Shown: in pieces, positions 7,091 through 15,303 of the stretch
Numbering within the stretch: the first letter of the stretch is position 1
How the letters are laid out: each line of letters begins with the position of its first letter
Assembly (NCBI GenBank): GCA_023392285.1
Contig: JAEVZK010000151.1
Coordinates: 1 to 19,227, forward strand
From: Armatimonadota bacterium
GTDB lineage: Bacteria > Armatimonadota > Fimbriimonadia > Fimbriimonadales > Fimbriimonadaceae
DNA: 19,227 nt
Reading direction: 5' to 3'
Translations under genes and position numbers: made by a program
Notes under the pieces: generated by a model
Told to the model about the DNA's origin: nothing
Seen by the model: only the letters and a program-made list of their open reading frames with translations
Database searches by the model: none

Positions 7091-7864
7091 ATACGCCCTT
7101 AGCACCGAAACCAGCTCAAGTCGATGCTCGGGGCCAAGTGGCAGTGCGGGTGGCCGGGGAGGCCCAACTTCAACCTCCATTTCGTTCAACGCTGCCTTCC
7201 CTACCCTAGCCCGCCCATGCCGGGCCAGCAAATTGGATAGAGGCTTTAGATCGGCATCTGAATTGCACGCCGACGGAACAAGTTGGATCATCGGGCTGAC
7301 GATGGCATTGTCGACCACGAATTCGTCTGAACCGGGCCCGGCAGGATAAACGCCGTAACGAGCGTGAAACGTCTGCTCCATGCCCTCCGCATAGCAGAGA
7401 TTGGGAAGATTGGACAGACGTTCCCTTGCGTTCGCCCTCACGCAATGCTGAGGGTCCAGGAGAATGATTGGCAGGCCCGCGTGAGCGACGATCGATCGAA
7501 TGTGCCCCTCGATCTCCTCGTCGCTGTACATGCCGAAATATGGGGGCATGACGACGGCCGCCCGAGCTCCCTTTTCGGCGGCATGTCGAACTAAATCCAG
7601 GGTTTGAAGCGTTCCGATTCGGGTGCAGTGGGCGAGAACCGGGAGACCGCCTGATTCACGCAGAACAATTTCCAGGACGGTCTTCCGCTCCGATGTGGTA
7701 ACGGTTGTAAATTCTCCAGTGTTGCTGCAGACGACAAATCCTGCAATCCCATTTCTTTTGAGGTGACGCACAAGCCTAGCAAGTCGCACCTCGCTGACCG
7801 TCTCACCGCCATCCGTAAACGGCGTCACCAGGGGAGCAAAATGGCCAGCAAGGTTGAGATTCAT
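7085..7864 (-). CDS. DapA/NAL-superfamily protein lacking the Schiff-base lysine
   Basis: This 259-residue protein has the (beta/alpha)8 layout of the dihydrodipicolinate synthase/N-acetylneuraminate lyase family. It opens HFAPLVTPFTDGG, has SNTGEF (47-52) where DapA has GTTGE, and continues to VMPPYFGMYSDEEIEGH. I start it at the ATG at 7864, which overlaps the stop of the upstream gene as ATGA. Longer readings extend into that gene and lack family similarity. Key residues differ: the strand that should read ILYN is IILLDP, so the catalytic Tyr is Leu136. At the Schiff-base Lys position (K161 in E. coli) the sequence NLCYAEGMEQ gives Glu160. It is also about 30 residues shorter than usual. 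Aldolase or lyase activity by the normal mechanism seems unlikely. The real function is unknown. Confidence 0.85.
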   Translation of the reverse strand: MNLNLAGHFAPLVTPFTDGGETVSEVRLARLVRHLKRNGIAGFVVCSNTGEFTTVTTSERKTVLEIVLRESGGLPVLAHCTRIGTLQTLDLVRHAAEKGARAAVVMPPYFGMYSDEEIEGHIRSIVAHAGLPIILLDPQHCVRANARERLSNLPNLCYAEGMEQTFHARYGVYPAGPGSDEFVVDNAIVSPMIQLVPSACNSDADLKPLSNLLARHGRARVGKAALNEMEVEVGPPRPPALPLGPEHRLELVSVLRAYL

Positions 7865-9069
7865 CGAAGGGTGAGATAGCAGACTTGGCTGACGGTTTGA
7901 TCCTTTGCTGTTCCTGTAAAGCGGATTGGGAAAGTCCCCGTCGTTCCAGCCGGAATTTTCAGTTCCATCACACGAGAATCCGCACTTTGATTGCCCAAGA
8001 TTTTGAAGTTCAACTCGCCATTCTTCAGTACTTCCCAACCTTCTGGGGCTTCGACCTTGATCATTCCATCTGCATTCTGCCTTGTGTACATTTGGAAAAT
8101 GTAGCGAACTGAAACCGGCTTTGAGCTATCGGGCGCTTTCATGACCGCGCTTCCGAGGGAGAATTCCATCATGGGTGCGATGCGATAGCTAGCCTGAACG
8201 ACTCCGTCGGGGCCATCCACGAATCCGAGCTGAGCTCGAGCGATCTTATATCCTGTTCGCGCTTCGGGATCGATCGAGGTCGTGTAATCGACGAAAGCTC
8301 TTCCTTTATTGTCGAAGCTGGGAAATAGCAGCTTCATCTGGTTCGTGTAGTCTTCTGCGGGGCCCTCCGTTCTCAGCGAAATCGTCTTTAGTCCGATCAT
8401 ATCGCCCCCTTCGAAGTTGTATCGAAGCTTGATACCCTCCCGTTCCACAACCGATCGAGTCTTGGACTGGACCGCCCATTTGAGTGCGCTCGGCAAAGAC
8501 AAGCCTCTTTCAGTATCGAACTTGACTTTCGTGCACACGCGAGGATCGTTAGGCTCAAGGTTTTCCTCAAGTTCCGGCATATCGATTCGCATCCAGACGT
8601 CGCGGCTGCTTGATGGAAAGATGTCAAGGCCGATGTCACGGAAAGTGCCCTCGACAAAGCTGTTTCCGTCATGATCCATCGCCGCTGCCGAGATGGCTTG
8701 ATTCATATCTGGTCGGTCGATCCATTGCGGGCCCTTTCGATTGGTGGCGTCCAATTGTTCGATCGAGCTTCGTGCTCCGCTTTCGTCGCTCCAGAGACGA
8801 AGTTGATAATTGTCTTTCCCGACCAGCCAACCGTCGCCTTTGAGGTCTAGTGAGACAACAATCTGCTTGCCCTTGGGAAGCTCACCCGCGACATGGATTT
8901 TGCCAGGCTCCCATTGCAGGTACAAGTTTTCCCCGATCGGATCCCATTCCTCCTTGCCCAACTGCCCGTCGAGGAGCGGTGTGAGTTGCAGACGAACGGG
9001 GTTGACCGGCTCAAACGGGCGAATGAAAAAGTCGTGGTGCAACGCAGTCGCAAGCAGAAATGACAGCAT
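7861..9069 (-). CDS. Secreted protein with CBM9/DOMON-like N-terminal domain
   Basis: This encodes 402 residues. A short hydrophobic N-terminus (MLSFLLATALHHD) may be a signal peptide. The stretch PLLDGQLGKEEWDP, then YLQWEPGKIHVAGELPKGKQIVVSLDL, then GWLVGKDNYQLRL resembles the opening of CBM9-like/DOMON-type carbohydrate-binding domains. The middle is beta-rich. The C-terminal 70 residues (PEGWEVLKNGEL to the end, with IPAGTTGTFPIRFTG) look like an immunoglobulin-like NEW3-type domain. No catalytic motif is seen, so a binding or scaffold role in the envelope is likely. It follows the ftsZ terminator and overlaps the DapA-like gene by four bases, suggesting a two-gene operon. Domain names rest on pattern recognition only. 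Confidence 0.72.
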   Translation of the reverse strand: MLSFLLATALHHDFFIRPFEPVNPVRLQLTPLLDGQLGKEEWDPIGENLYLQWEPGKIHVAGELPKGKQIVVSLDLKGDGWLVGKDNYQLRLWSDESGARSSIEQLDATNRKGPQWIDRPDMNQAISAAAMDHDGNSFVEGTFRDIGLDIFPSSSRDVWMRIDMPELEENLEPNDPRVCTKVKFDTERGLSLPSALKWAVQSKTRSVVEREGIKLRYNFEGGDMIGLKTISLRTEGPAEDYTNQMKLLFPSFDNKGRAFVDYTTSIDPEARTGYKIARAQLGFVDGPDGVVQASYRIAPMMEFSLGSAVMKAPDSSKPVSVRYIFQMYTRQNADGMIKVEAPEGWEVLKNGELNFKILGNQSADSRVMELKIPAGTTGTFPIRFTGTAKDQTVSQVCYLTLR

Positions 9070-9092
9070 ACAGAACAGACGCTCGACGAAAC

Positions 9093-9122
9093 AAAAAAGC
9101 CCCGCCTTTCGGCGAGGCTTTA
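9093..9122 (-). terminator. Rho-independent terminator after ftsZ
   Basis: Read on the minus strand, an eight-base stem (GCCTCGCC / GGCGGGGC, one G-U pair), extended by two A-T pairs, closes on a GAAA tetraloop. A run of six T follows. It lies about 36 bases beyond the ftsZ stop and before the next start at 9069, so it isolates ftsAZ from the downstream pair. Confidence 0.9.
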
Positions 9123-9157
9123 GAGCGGGGTGCTCTCGATATTGGATGAGTTTGCGG

Positions 9158-10372
9158 CTAGTTTTTGGAGCGGTGCTCTCTCAAGAACGCCGGGATGTCG
9201 AGATCGCTCTCGTCGAAGACGTCAGCCTGATCGGGTGAAGCGCCTCTGCTGGCGGCTGGCGTGGCGGCCAGTGCTTCGGTGTCGATCTTTATCTCGTCCA
9301 ACTGGGGGGTGACAACCGCCTGCTGAGGCACGCTCGGCGTGGCAGTGTTCGGCGTCGAAGCGGCAGCACCGTTGGAGTAGGACGTCGCCGTCGGATTGGT
9401 GAACGTAGCTTCAGAAACCTTGCGGCCTTCGGTCGTGTAAGGATTGAATCCCGTCGCGAGGACGGTGACTCGCACATTGCCTTCCATTGCCGGGTCGACG
9501 ACCGTGCCAAAGAAGATGTTGGCTTCATCATGGTCGCAGAGCTGCTGAATGTATGCCATCGCTTCATTGGCTTCGCTCAGCGTGAGGTCCTCGCCACTCG
9601 TAAGGTTCACGAGAAGGCCGGTTGCGCCGTGAATCGTCTGCTCCAGTAGAGGGCTGTTGATAGCGGATTGAGCCGCCTGCAATGCCCGCTGGTCGCCAAC
9701 GCCGTATCCAATTCCCATCAAGGCTGGTCCTGCATTGCTCATTACGGCGCGAACGTCGGCAAAGTCCACGTTGATTTGGCCCGGAATCGTAATGATGTCC
9801 GAAATGCCTTGGACGCCTTGCCGAAGCACATCATCCGCCACGCGAAATGCGTCGACCAAGGTGGTTTTCTTCTCCACGTGGTTGAGCAAACGATCGTTGG
9901 GAATCGTGATGATCGTGTCAACTCGGCCCAACAGCGCGGTGACGCCGCTCTCCGCCATTCTCGCTCTTCGAGGTCCCTCAAAGGCAAAAGGTCGAGTGAC
10001 GACCGCGACCGTCAAAGCTCCTACTTCGCGAGCCAAATCAGCGATTACTGGAGCCGCTCCGGTTCCCGTTCCACCGCCCATTCCGGCAGTAATGAAGACC
10101 ATGTCCGCGCCTTCGAGGACTTTACGGATCTCATTTTTACTCTCTTCGGCGGCGCTTCGGCCAACCTCAGGATTTCCTCCCGCGCCAAGACCTCGCGTGA
10201 TGTTGGTGCCGATTTGCACCTTATGACCAGAAACGGCCAAGTCCAGGACTTGGATGTCGCTGTTCATGACGACGAATTCGACGCCTTGGATGCCCGATTC
10301 GATCATGCGATTTACCGCGTTCGAACCGCCGCCGCCGACGCCGATTACCTTAATGTTTGCCCGATTACTCAT
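9158..10372 (-). CDS. ftsZ: Cell division protein FtsZ
   Basis: This 404-residue tubulin-like GTPase polymerises into the Z-ring at midcell. The N-terminal GTP-binding start is IKVIGVGGGGSNAVNRM. The tubulin signature GGGTGTG is at 99-105. The T7 synergy loop NVDFADVR is at 201-208, completing the active site of the neighbouring subunit. After about residue 315 comes a Ser/Thr/Pro/Ala-rich disordered linker. The end is the conserved partner-binding peptide DLDIPAFLREHRSKN. The gene starts 23 bases after ftsA, with AGGAAA about 13 bases upstream of the ATG. A strong terminator follows. The length and motifs are normal. Confidence 0.99.
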   Translation of the reverse strand: MSNRANIKVIGVGGGGSNAVNRMIESGIQGVEFVVMNSDIQVLDLAVSGHKVQIGTNITRGLGAGGNPEVGRSAAEESKNEIRKVLEGADMVFITAGMGGGTGTGAAPVIADLAREVGALTVAVVTRPFAFEGPRRARMAESGVTALLGRVDTIITIPNDRLLNHVEKKTTLVDAFRVADDVLRQGVQGISDIITIPGQINVDFADVRAVMSNAGPALMGIGYGVGDQRALQAAQSAINSPLLEQTIHGATGLLVNLTSGEDLTLSEANEAMAYIQQLCDHDEANIFFGTVVDPAMEGNVRVTVLATGFNPYTTEGRKVSEATFTNPTATSYSNGAAASTPNTATPSVPQQAVVTPQLDEIKIDTEALAATPAASRGASPDQADVFDESDLDIPAFLREHRSKN

Positions 10373-10395
10373 CTCTATATCGATTTCCTAACTAG

Positions 10396-11625
10396 TCATG
10401 CCCTACCGCTAAGTAGAGACCAGAACGTTCGCACTCGTTCTTTCCATCCTGCACCGTTTACTGTTGAAAGCTCGTCTCCAAAGCACTGAACCGCGAACCT
10501 TGCCATCCCGAGAGAGGCCGCCATACCTGGCGTGTCCGACATGCCGTGCCCGATTGCATCTACTTTAGGCTCAAAGTGGCTGACGCGCAAGTGGCGAAGC
10601 ACCTCTTCGAACAATTCTTGCGTGCCGTTGAGCAGTGCGCCACCGCCGGTCATCACCACTCCTCCTGGAAGTAAGCCATACATTCCACTCTTTTCAATCT
10701 GCTGCTTGACCATAAGCGCAAGCTCCCGCATGCGGCTTTCAATGATCTCGCATAGTACCTTCCGTTGGAGCGGGCGGAGTTCGTCTTGCCCCAATTGTTT
10801 AACCTCGACGCTCTCATTTTCCGCAACATTTCGAGCCAACGCGTTTCCGTGCTCTACTTTTAATCTTTCGGCTTCTTCCGGCGAAGTCTTGAGTAGCTTG
10901 CTGATATCGCTCGTTACCAAGCTTCCCCCAATCGGTATCGAAGCGGTAAACGCAATCGATCCGCCCGAGAACACCGCGATTTCCGTCAATCCGCCGCCGA
11001 GATCGATCACCGCCGACCCGAGTTCAATCTGCTCCTGGGTCAAAGCGCCCAACCCGGATGCAAGTGGCTGCAGCACCATTTGCTCCACCTTGTGGTTCGA
11101 CATCGAGACGACTTTCTCGAGGTTTTGAAGCTGCGTCGCCTGACCCGTGACAATATAGGTGACACATTCAATTTTGCTGCCATTCATGCCGATCGGCTTC
11201 TGAATGTTTTTTTGGCCATCGACGCGAAACTCTCTTGGCAGCGATTGAATCATTTCACGATCCGGAGGAATCACAATTTGGCGGCTGTGATTGATCACCT
11301 GCAGCACATCTTCGCGCGTAATCGCTCTTGAGCGGGGGTAGATCGGGACAAATCCTTGGGCATTGATCCCCTCGATATGAGAGCCTCCGACGCCGACCAC
11401 CACACTCCCAATTTCCTGCTTCGTTTCGGCTTGCACTCTGCGAATCGCGGTGTCGATGGATCGCGCCGCCGCTTCAAGGTCGGTGATCACACCTCGTCGA
11501 ACTCCTTTCGTCTCGGTCACCGCCAGTCCTTCCACCCGAATACCGCCCTCTTCGTCGGCCGAGGCCGCGAGGCAGGTTGTCTTGGTCGATCCAAGGTCTA
11601 GAACAGTGATTAGGTTCTTATTCAT
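10396..11625 (-). CDS. ftsA: Cell division protein FtsA
   Basis: This 409-residue actin-like ATPase tethers FtsZ to the membrane and helps recruit later division proteins. It begins VLDLGSTKTTCLAA (phosphate 1 loop). The SHS2/1C insert spans about 80-160. VIDLGGGLTEIAVF is phosphate 2, and GVVMTGGGALLNG is the adenosine loop. The C-terminal amphipathic helix GWKERVRTFWSLLSG is the membrane-targeting segment. It is the first gene of the ftsAZ pair. No ftsQ or mur gene precedes it; instead a PEP-CTERM gene is divergent across a gap of about 125 bases. AGAATA lies 20 bases upstream of the start and may be part of its promoter. Confidence 0.98.
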   Translation of the reverse strand: MNKNLITVLDLGSTKTTCLAASADEEGGIRVEGLAVTETKGVRRGVITDLEAAARSIDTAIRRVQAETKQEIGSVVVGVGGSHIEGINAQGFVPIYPRSRAITREDVLQVINHSRQIVIPPDREMIQSLPREFRVDGQKNIQKPIGMNGSKIECVTYIVTGQATQLQNLEKVVSMSNHKVEQMVLQPLASGLGALTQEQIELGSAVIDLGGGLTEIAVFSGGSIAFTASIPIGGSLVTSDISKLLKTSPEEAERLKVEHGNALARNVAENESVEVKQLGQDELRPLQRKVLCEIIESRMRELALMVKQQIEKSGMYGLLPGGVVMTGGGALLNGTQELFEEVLRHLRVSHFEPKVDAIGHGMSDTPGMAASLGMARFAVQCFGDELSTVNGAGWKERVRTFWSLLSGRA

Positions 11626-11674
11626 CGAAAGGGCGCAAAAACTATTCTGGCACCACTGGCCGCGCGATGGAAGG

Positions 11675-11702
11675 TGGACAAACGATTAACTCTGTGTATA
11701 AA
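11675..11702 (+). promoter_or_regulatory. Sigma-70-type promoter for the PEP-CTERM gene
   Basis: TGGACA (11675-11680) and TATAAA (11697-11702) are separated by 16 bases, and a TG just before the -10 box makes it an extended -10. The expected transcript has a leader of about 45 bases ending in the GGTGAGGAG ribosome-binding site. This is the best conventional promoter in the window. Confidence 0.6.
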
Positions 11703-11752
11703 TCAGCACGTTCATCGCTCTACGTGTTAAAGTGATAGGTGAGGAGAACAAA

Positions 11753-12388
11753 ATGAAACGACTTATTGTTGTTGCGCCTTTGGCGCTCGTTGGATGCTTT
11801 GCATCCGCCGCGGTAGCGAATTTCGATGATTTGAGTGAAGGATTCTTTGCTCCGGTTTTCACGAACGGCGGGATCACCTTTAAGAACCTGGATCAAAATC
11901 TGGGTGACGGGCCGATCGATAATTTCACCATCGATCAAGCTGATCTAAGCCTGACTGGCATGACCGGATTTAGCGGCCCCAATGTCCTTGGCTTCGGCGG
12001 CTGGGCAAACGGAGGCGACGTCGGATTTTCCCGGTTTGGTTCGATGGACTTCACCACTGGGGGATCGGCGAGCTCGGCCAGCGTCGACATCTTCAGCTTC
12101 TTCGCTGATGCAGGCACGACGATTACGCTTCAGGGACTAAATGGCGGCACCGTGGTGAACTCCGCCACCGTATCATTGCCCGCAACCTTCGTGATCGAAC
12201 ACACGTTCCTCTCGCTGGGGACTGGTGACTATGATTCGTTCCATCTGTTTGCCCAGAGTCCGACCAATCAGAACTCGGCCTTCGTGGCGATGGATAATTT
12301 CACTGTCAACTCGCCCGTTCCGGAGCCAGCTTCAATCGCCGCGATTACCCTCGGTTGCGCCGCGCTCCTGCGCCGTCGGCGCAAGTAG
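11753..12388 (+). CDS. PEP-CTERM sorting-domain secreted protein
   Basis: This encodes 211 residues starting at the ATG after GGTGAGGAG; the earlier in-frame start at 11732 would place that site inside the gene. A signal peptide (MKRLIVVAPLALVGCFASAAVA) leads a Gly/Ser/Asn-rich beta-type exported domain. The C-terminus has the classic tripartite sorting signal: VPEPAS, then a hydrophobic helix (IAAITLGCAALL), then RRRRK. Such proteins are exported, trimmed by an exosortase-type transpeptidase, and often linked to exopolysaccharide or the surface. The exosortase must be encoded outside this window. The middle domain is not recognised. The gene is divergent from ftsA with its own promoter. Confidence 0.92.
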   Translation: MKRLIVVAPLALVGCFASAAVANFDDLSEGFFAPVFTNGGITFKNLDQNLGDGPIDNFTIDQADLSLTGMTGFSGPNVLGFGGWANGGDVGFSRFGSMDFTTGGSASSASVDIFSFFADAGTTITLQGLNGGTVVNSATVSLPATFVIEHTFLSLGTGDYDSFHLFAQSPTNQNSAFVAMDNFTVNSPVPEPASIAAITLGCAALLRRRRK

Positions 12389-12426
12389 GTTGAATCCCTA
12401 GGTCGGAGTGCAGCGTTTCCAGTCAT

Positions 12427-13752
12427 ATGAGGAAACTTCGACTCCGGCCTCTCCTTTGGGTACTTGGAGGCGTGAGTATTTGCGCTGGCGCGGGTTGGTT
12501 CACCTTTTCGAAAGCCACTCGCTTCACTGTATTGCCGGCGACGAAGGGTGACATTCACGAAATTGCCGCCCGCTACTTACCGAAGGTTGAGAAATCCAAC
12601 TTGCCCGTGCTCGGTGAGGAGGCGTTCACTGAAATAGCGAGTAGTTCCGATTCCTTGGCGCTCATCTCGTACCACAGCGATAAGACACCCCAAGAGGTCC
12701 GGCTCGCTGCAGCAGCACGCCTTGAACCCAAACTGTTAGCGCTGTCAGGACAGTTTGATTCGCATATTCTTGTGAAGACTTCCAAGGCAAACTTCCCTTT
12801 CTACACTTCCCTAAAGGGGACAGTGAAACTGCTAGCCTCGATCTCGACGCTGAGGGCTGAAGAAGGCAAACGAGAGGTTGCGATAGCCTGTCTTGAGGGC
12901 GCAAACAGCTTAAACCGCCTAGTCTTGCGCTCACATAGTTCTTGGATCGCCATATTGGTGTACGCCGCCATGCAGGCGATAACCGACAAGGCGATTGTTA
13001 CGGTGAGCAAGAAAATCCAGCTCACCTCAGCAGAGCTGATGAGGCTATCGCAGAGTTTGCCTTCTACCTCGCAGGTAGCAGAGGGGGAAAGAAGGGCTGC
13101 GGTGGGCGAGTTCTATTTTATTGCCGAGAACCTATTGTCCATGAAATCGGGACAACCACCGGAGCCTTATTACGCTGGCGCGCTCGACATGAAGCAAACC
13201 ATCGAAGTATTAGCCCGCTTGAATGGCGAGCGAATTGCAAACATCGGCCTGCCAGTTAAACAGCGATCGCTCGACTTCAGCACGAAAGTTCATCAACGAC
13301 TCTCTCATCTTCCAGAGCTACCTGAGGTTTATCTTGAGAAGACCTTTCCTCTCGATGAAGACGAACAGCCGGCGAAGGACCCGACTATTTCCGATCAATT
13401 CAAACTCTTGGGGTTCAAGAGGGCGCTTTCTCAAATCCAAAATGGAGTCGGAGTGCTCTTCGCGGACGAACTCTCGCTCACCTCGATGGATGACGGACTT
13501 CTACGGGCGCTTACGCAAGTGGCCGGCATTCATGCGTATCTGCAGATTCTCCGGTACAAGGCCGTGACTGGTTCGTATCCCTCCCGCTTAGATGAAATGG
13601 CGGGACTTCCCAAAGATCCGTGTTCTGGCATGGCGTTCAGCTATGATCGTTCGGCAAAGCGGTTTTGGAGCGTTGGCACGGATGGAGAAGACAACGGAGG
13701 ACGAGAAAAGATGTTCAATCCGGGGTTAGACATCGTGTGGGATCTACCCTAA
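12427..13752 (+). CDS. N-terminally anchored hypothetical protein with pseudopilin-like C-terminal tail
   Basis: This encodes 441 residues. A basic start (MRKLRLRP) and one hydrophobic segment (9-28) indicate an anchor or uncleaved signal. The long middle is mostly helical and rich in Leu, Ala, Ser and Glu, with no catalytic motif that I recognise. The last 80 residues (YKAVTGSYPSRLDEMAG, then DPCSGMAFSYD, then FWSVGTDGEDNGG) resemble the C-terminal region of major pseudopilins of the GspG type. In those proteins DPWGxxY and a final SxGxDG segment form a calcium-binding turn. It starts 38 bases after the PEP-CTERM gene without a good Shine-Dalgarno sequence, so co-expression is possible. The function is unknown. 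Confidence 0.75.
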   Translation: MRKLRLRPLLWVLGGVSICAGAGWFTFSKATRFTVLPATKGDIHEIAARYLPKVEKSNLPVLGEEAFTEIASSSDSLALISYHSDKTPQEVRLAAAARLEPKLLALSGQFDSHILVKTSKANFPFYTSLKGTVKLLASISTLRAEEGKREVAIACLEGANSLNRLVLRSHSSWIAILVYAAMQAITDKAIVTVSKKIQLTSAELMRLSQSLPSTSQVAEGERRAAVGEFYFIAENLLSMKSGQPPEPYYAGALDMKQTIEVLARLNGERIANIGLPVKQRSLDFSTKVHQRLSHLPELPEVYLEKTFPLDEDEQPAKDPTISDQFKLLGFKRALSQIQNGVGVLFADELSLTSMDDGLLRALTQVAGIHAYLQILRYKAVTGSYPSRLDEMAGLPKDPCSGMAFSYDRSAKRFWSVGTDGEDNGGREKMFNPGLDIVWDLP

Positions 13753-14861
13753 ACCTGGAAGTAGAAGGTGCTTCCCTGTCCAGAAACGCTTTCCGCCCAG
13801 ACTTTTCCGCCGTGCAATTCGACATAGCGCTTGACAGAAGCAAGCCCGATCCCGTTCCCGGGATACTCGTCGATGCGGTGAAGGCGCTCGAAAGGGGAAA
13901 ACAGCTTGTGCACGTATCGCATTTCGAAACCGATGCCGTGATCTCGAACAAAGAACGCTCCTTCAGGAATTTGACCGATCTCGATCTGGGGCGCCTCGCC
14001 AGCTTTCGTGAATTTAATCGCGTTGTCGACGAAATTTTGCAGCACGGTTCGCAGCATTCCAGGATCCGCCGAGGCCACCATGCCGGGCTGCACCTGAAAG
14101 ATAACGGGGCCTCGCTGAAGCTCGTTGATGACATCGTTCGCCAGCTGAGTAAGATCGACATCGCGCCGCTCTGGCACCATGTCTCGCATCCTGATGAACT
14201 GGAGAAGGTCATCAATCAGTGTGCCTAAGCGAACACCGCTCTCAATTTGGCTGCGCAGGAGTTCACGTGCCTCAATCGCAAGCTCTGGGCCATAATCCTC
14301 GATCAAAATTGAACTTGTGCTGACAATTGCCCGCAGCGGGGCTCGCAGGTCGTGAGAGACGGAATAACAAAAACTCTCCAGTTCTTTGTTCGTGTTCATC
14401 AGATCGCGAGTTCGCTGCTCTACCCGCGCTTCCAGTTCGTGATTCAGGCGCAGGATTGCATCCTGCTGCTTCCTTCGTTCGAGCACATACCGGATCGATC
14501 GGTCCAGCGAGGCACCATCGATACGTCCTTTCTCAAGGAAATCGGAAAAGCCCGCTTGCAATGCGCGATCCGCGAGGTCGCTGTCTCCGGTGCCGGTCAG
14601 GAGAACCGCTGGCGTGCTCATCTTTGACGCTTCGAAGAACTCGACTCCTGTGACCTCGCCAAGCCGGTAGTCGACGAGGCAGACGTCAAACGTGGCGTTC
14701 TTCAGCAACGTAAGCGCCTCGTCGGCCCGCCGGGCACGCGTTACCTTGAATTCGACCCGAGTCGAATCGGAGAGATAGTCTCGGGTTAGAACGAAATCCT
14801 CGTCGTCGTCTTCGACGACAAGGACGTGGATGGTCGGCTTATCAGGCATGTGACTCGTCAT
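13749..14861 (-). CDS. Receiver-histidine kinase hybrid (N-terminal REC)
   Basis: This encodes 370 residues with no membrane segment. An N-terminal receiver domain (about 10-130) has the acidic pocket VVEDDDED (15-22), phosphoacceptor Asp64 in VDYR, and Lys111. A short coiled coil (130-165) leads into a HisKA dimerisation domain with His170 in SVSHDLRAPLRA. The HATPase_c domain follows: N box LQNFVDNAIKF, G1 RDHGIGF and G2 GNGIGLA. It is probably a cytoplasmic kinase controlled by phosphotransfer to its own receiver, fed by the two genes upstream. The ATG at 14861 overlaps the regulator gene by 20 bases; an ATG at 14849 is an alternative. Its stop overlaps that of the convergent plus-strand gene by two bases. 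Confidence 0.93.
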   Translation of the reverse strand: MTSHMPDKPTIHVLVVEDDDEDFVLTRDYLSDSTRVEFKVTRARRADEALTLLKNATFDVCLVDYRLGEVTGVEFFEASKMSTPAVLLTGTGDSDLADRALQAGFSDFLEKGRIDGASLDRSIRYVLERRKQQDAILRLNHELEARVEQRTRDLMNTNKELESFCYSVSHDLRAPLRAIVSTSSILIEDYGPELAIEARELLRSQIESGVRLGTLIDDLLQFIRMRDMVPERRDVDLTQLANDVINELQRGPVIFQVQPGMVASADPGMLRTVLQNFVDNAIKFTKAGEAPQIEIGQIPEGAFFVRDHGIGFEMRYVHKLFSPFERLHRIDEYPGNGIGLASVKRYVELHGGKVWAESVSGQGSTFYFQV

Positions 14862-15303
14862 GAGTTGGCGGCAACTCGACGATGTCGAACCAGTAATTCG
14901 CTAGTCCTCGGGTCACTTCAAGCAGTCCTTCAAAGCTCACCGGCTTCGGAATGAACGAGTTAGCTCCCATGTCATAGCTGCGGTAAATATCTTCCTCGGC
15001 CTTGGATGTGGTGAGGACAACCACCGGAATGGACCGGAGCTTCTCGTCCGCTTTGATCAGCCTCAGGGCCTCTCGTCCATCCAGCTTGGGCATGTTGAGA
15101 TCGAGAAGGATCAGGCCGGGGCGGGGCGCATTGTCCTCGTTGTATTTCCCATTCTGATGAAGGTAGCTCATCAACTCTTCGCCGTCACCGACGATATGCA
15201 GTTCGTTCGCCAGGCGAGACTCCTGAAGCGCTTCCGTTGCGAGTTGACAATCCTCAGGATCATCGTCGGCTAAGAGGATTACTACTCGGTTAACTTTTTT
15301 CAT
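14842..15303 (-). CDS. Single-domain response regulator, Rcp1/CheY-like
   Basis: This encodes 153 residues forming one receiver domain and no output domain. Acidic residues D13-D15 lie in LADDDPED. Asp68 in LLDLNMPKLDG is the phosphoacceptor, Thr98/Thr99 follow in LTTSK, and Lys120 in FIPKP completes the site. The extended beta4-beta5 region and C-terminal LANYWFDIVELPP resemble the Rcp1-type regulators paired with phytochrome-like kinases. It probably shuttles phosphate between the CHASE3 kinase upstream and the hybrid kinase downstream. The ATG lies inside the end of the kinase gene (14-base overlap), with GGAAG four bases or fewer before it. Confidence 0.95.
   Translation of the reverse strand: MKKVNRVVILLADDDPEDCQLATEALQESRLANELHIVGDGEELMSYLHQNGKYNEDNAPRPGLILLDLNMPKLDGREALRLIKADEKLRSIPVVVLTTSKAEEDIYRSYDMGANSFIPKPVSFEGLLEVTRGLANYWFDIVELPPTHDESHA

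Noticed and set aside
7865..8038. Longer N-terminus for the DapA-like protein starting at 8038
   Set aside because: The extra 58 residues are a shadow of the upstream gene's last codons and lack family similarity; the ATGA overlap start at 7864 gives a normal family N-terminus.
9668..10489. Long plus-strand open frame (273 codons) opposite ftsZ and the end of ftsA
   Set aside because: It lies entirely opposite conserved ftsZ and ftsA codons, is rich in Arg/Ser/Asp without any fold pattern, and runs across the gap between the two real genes.
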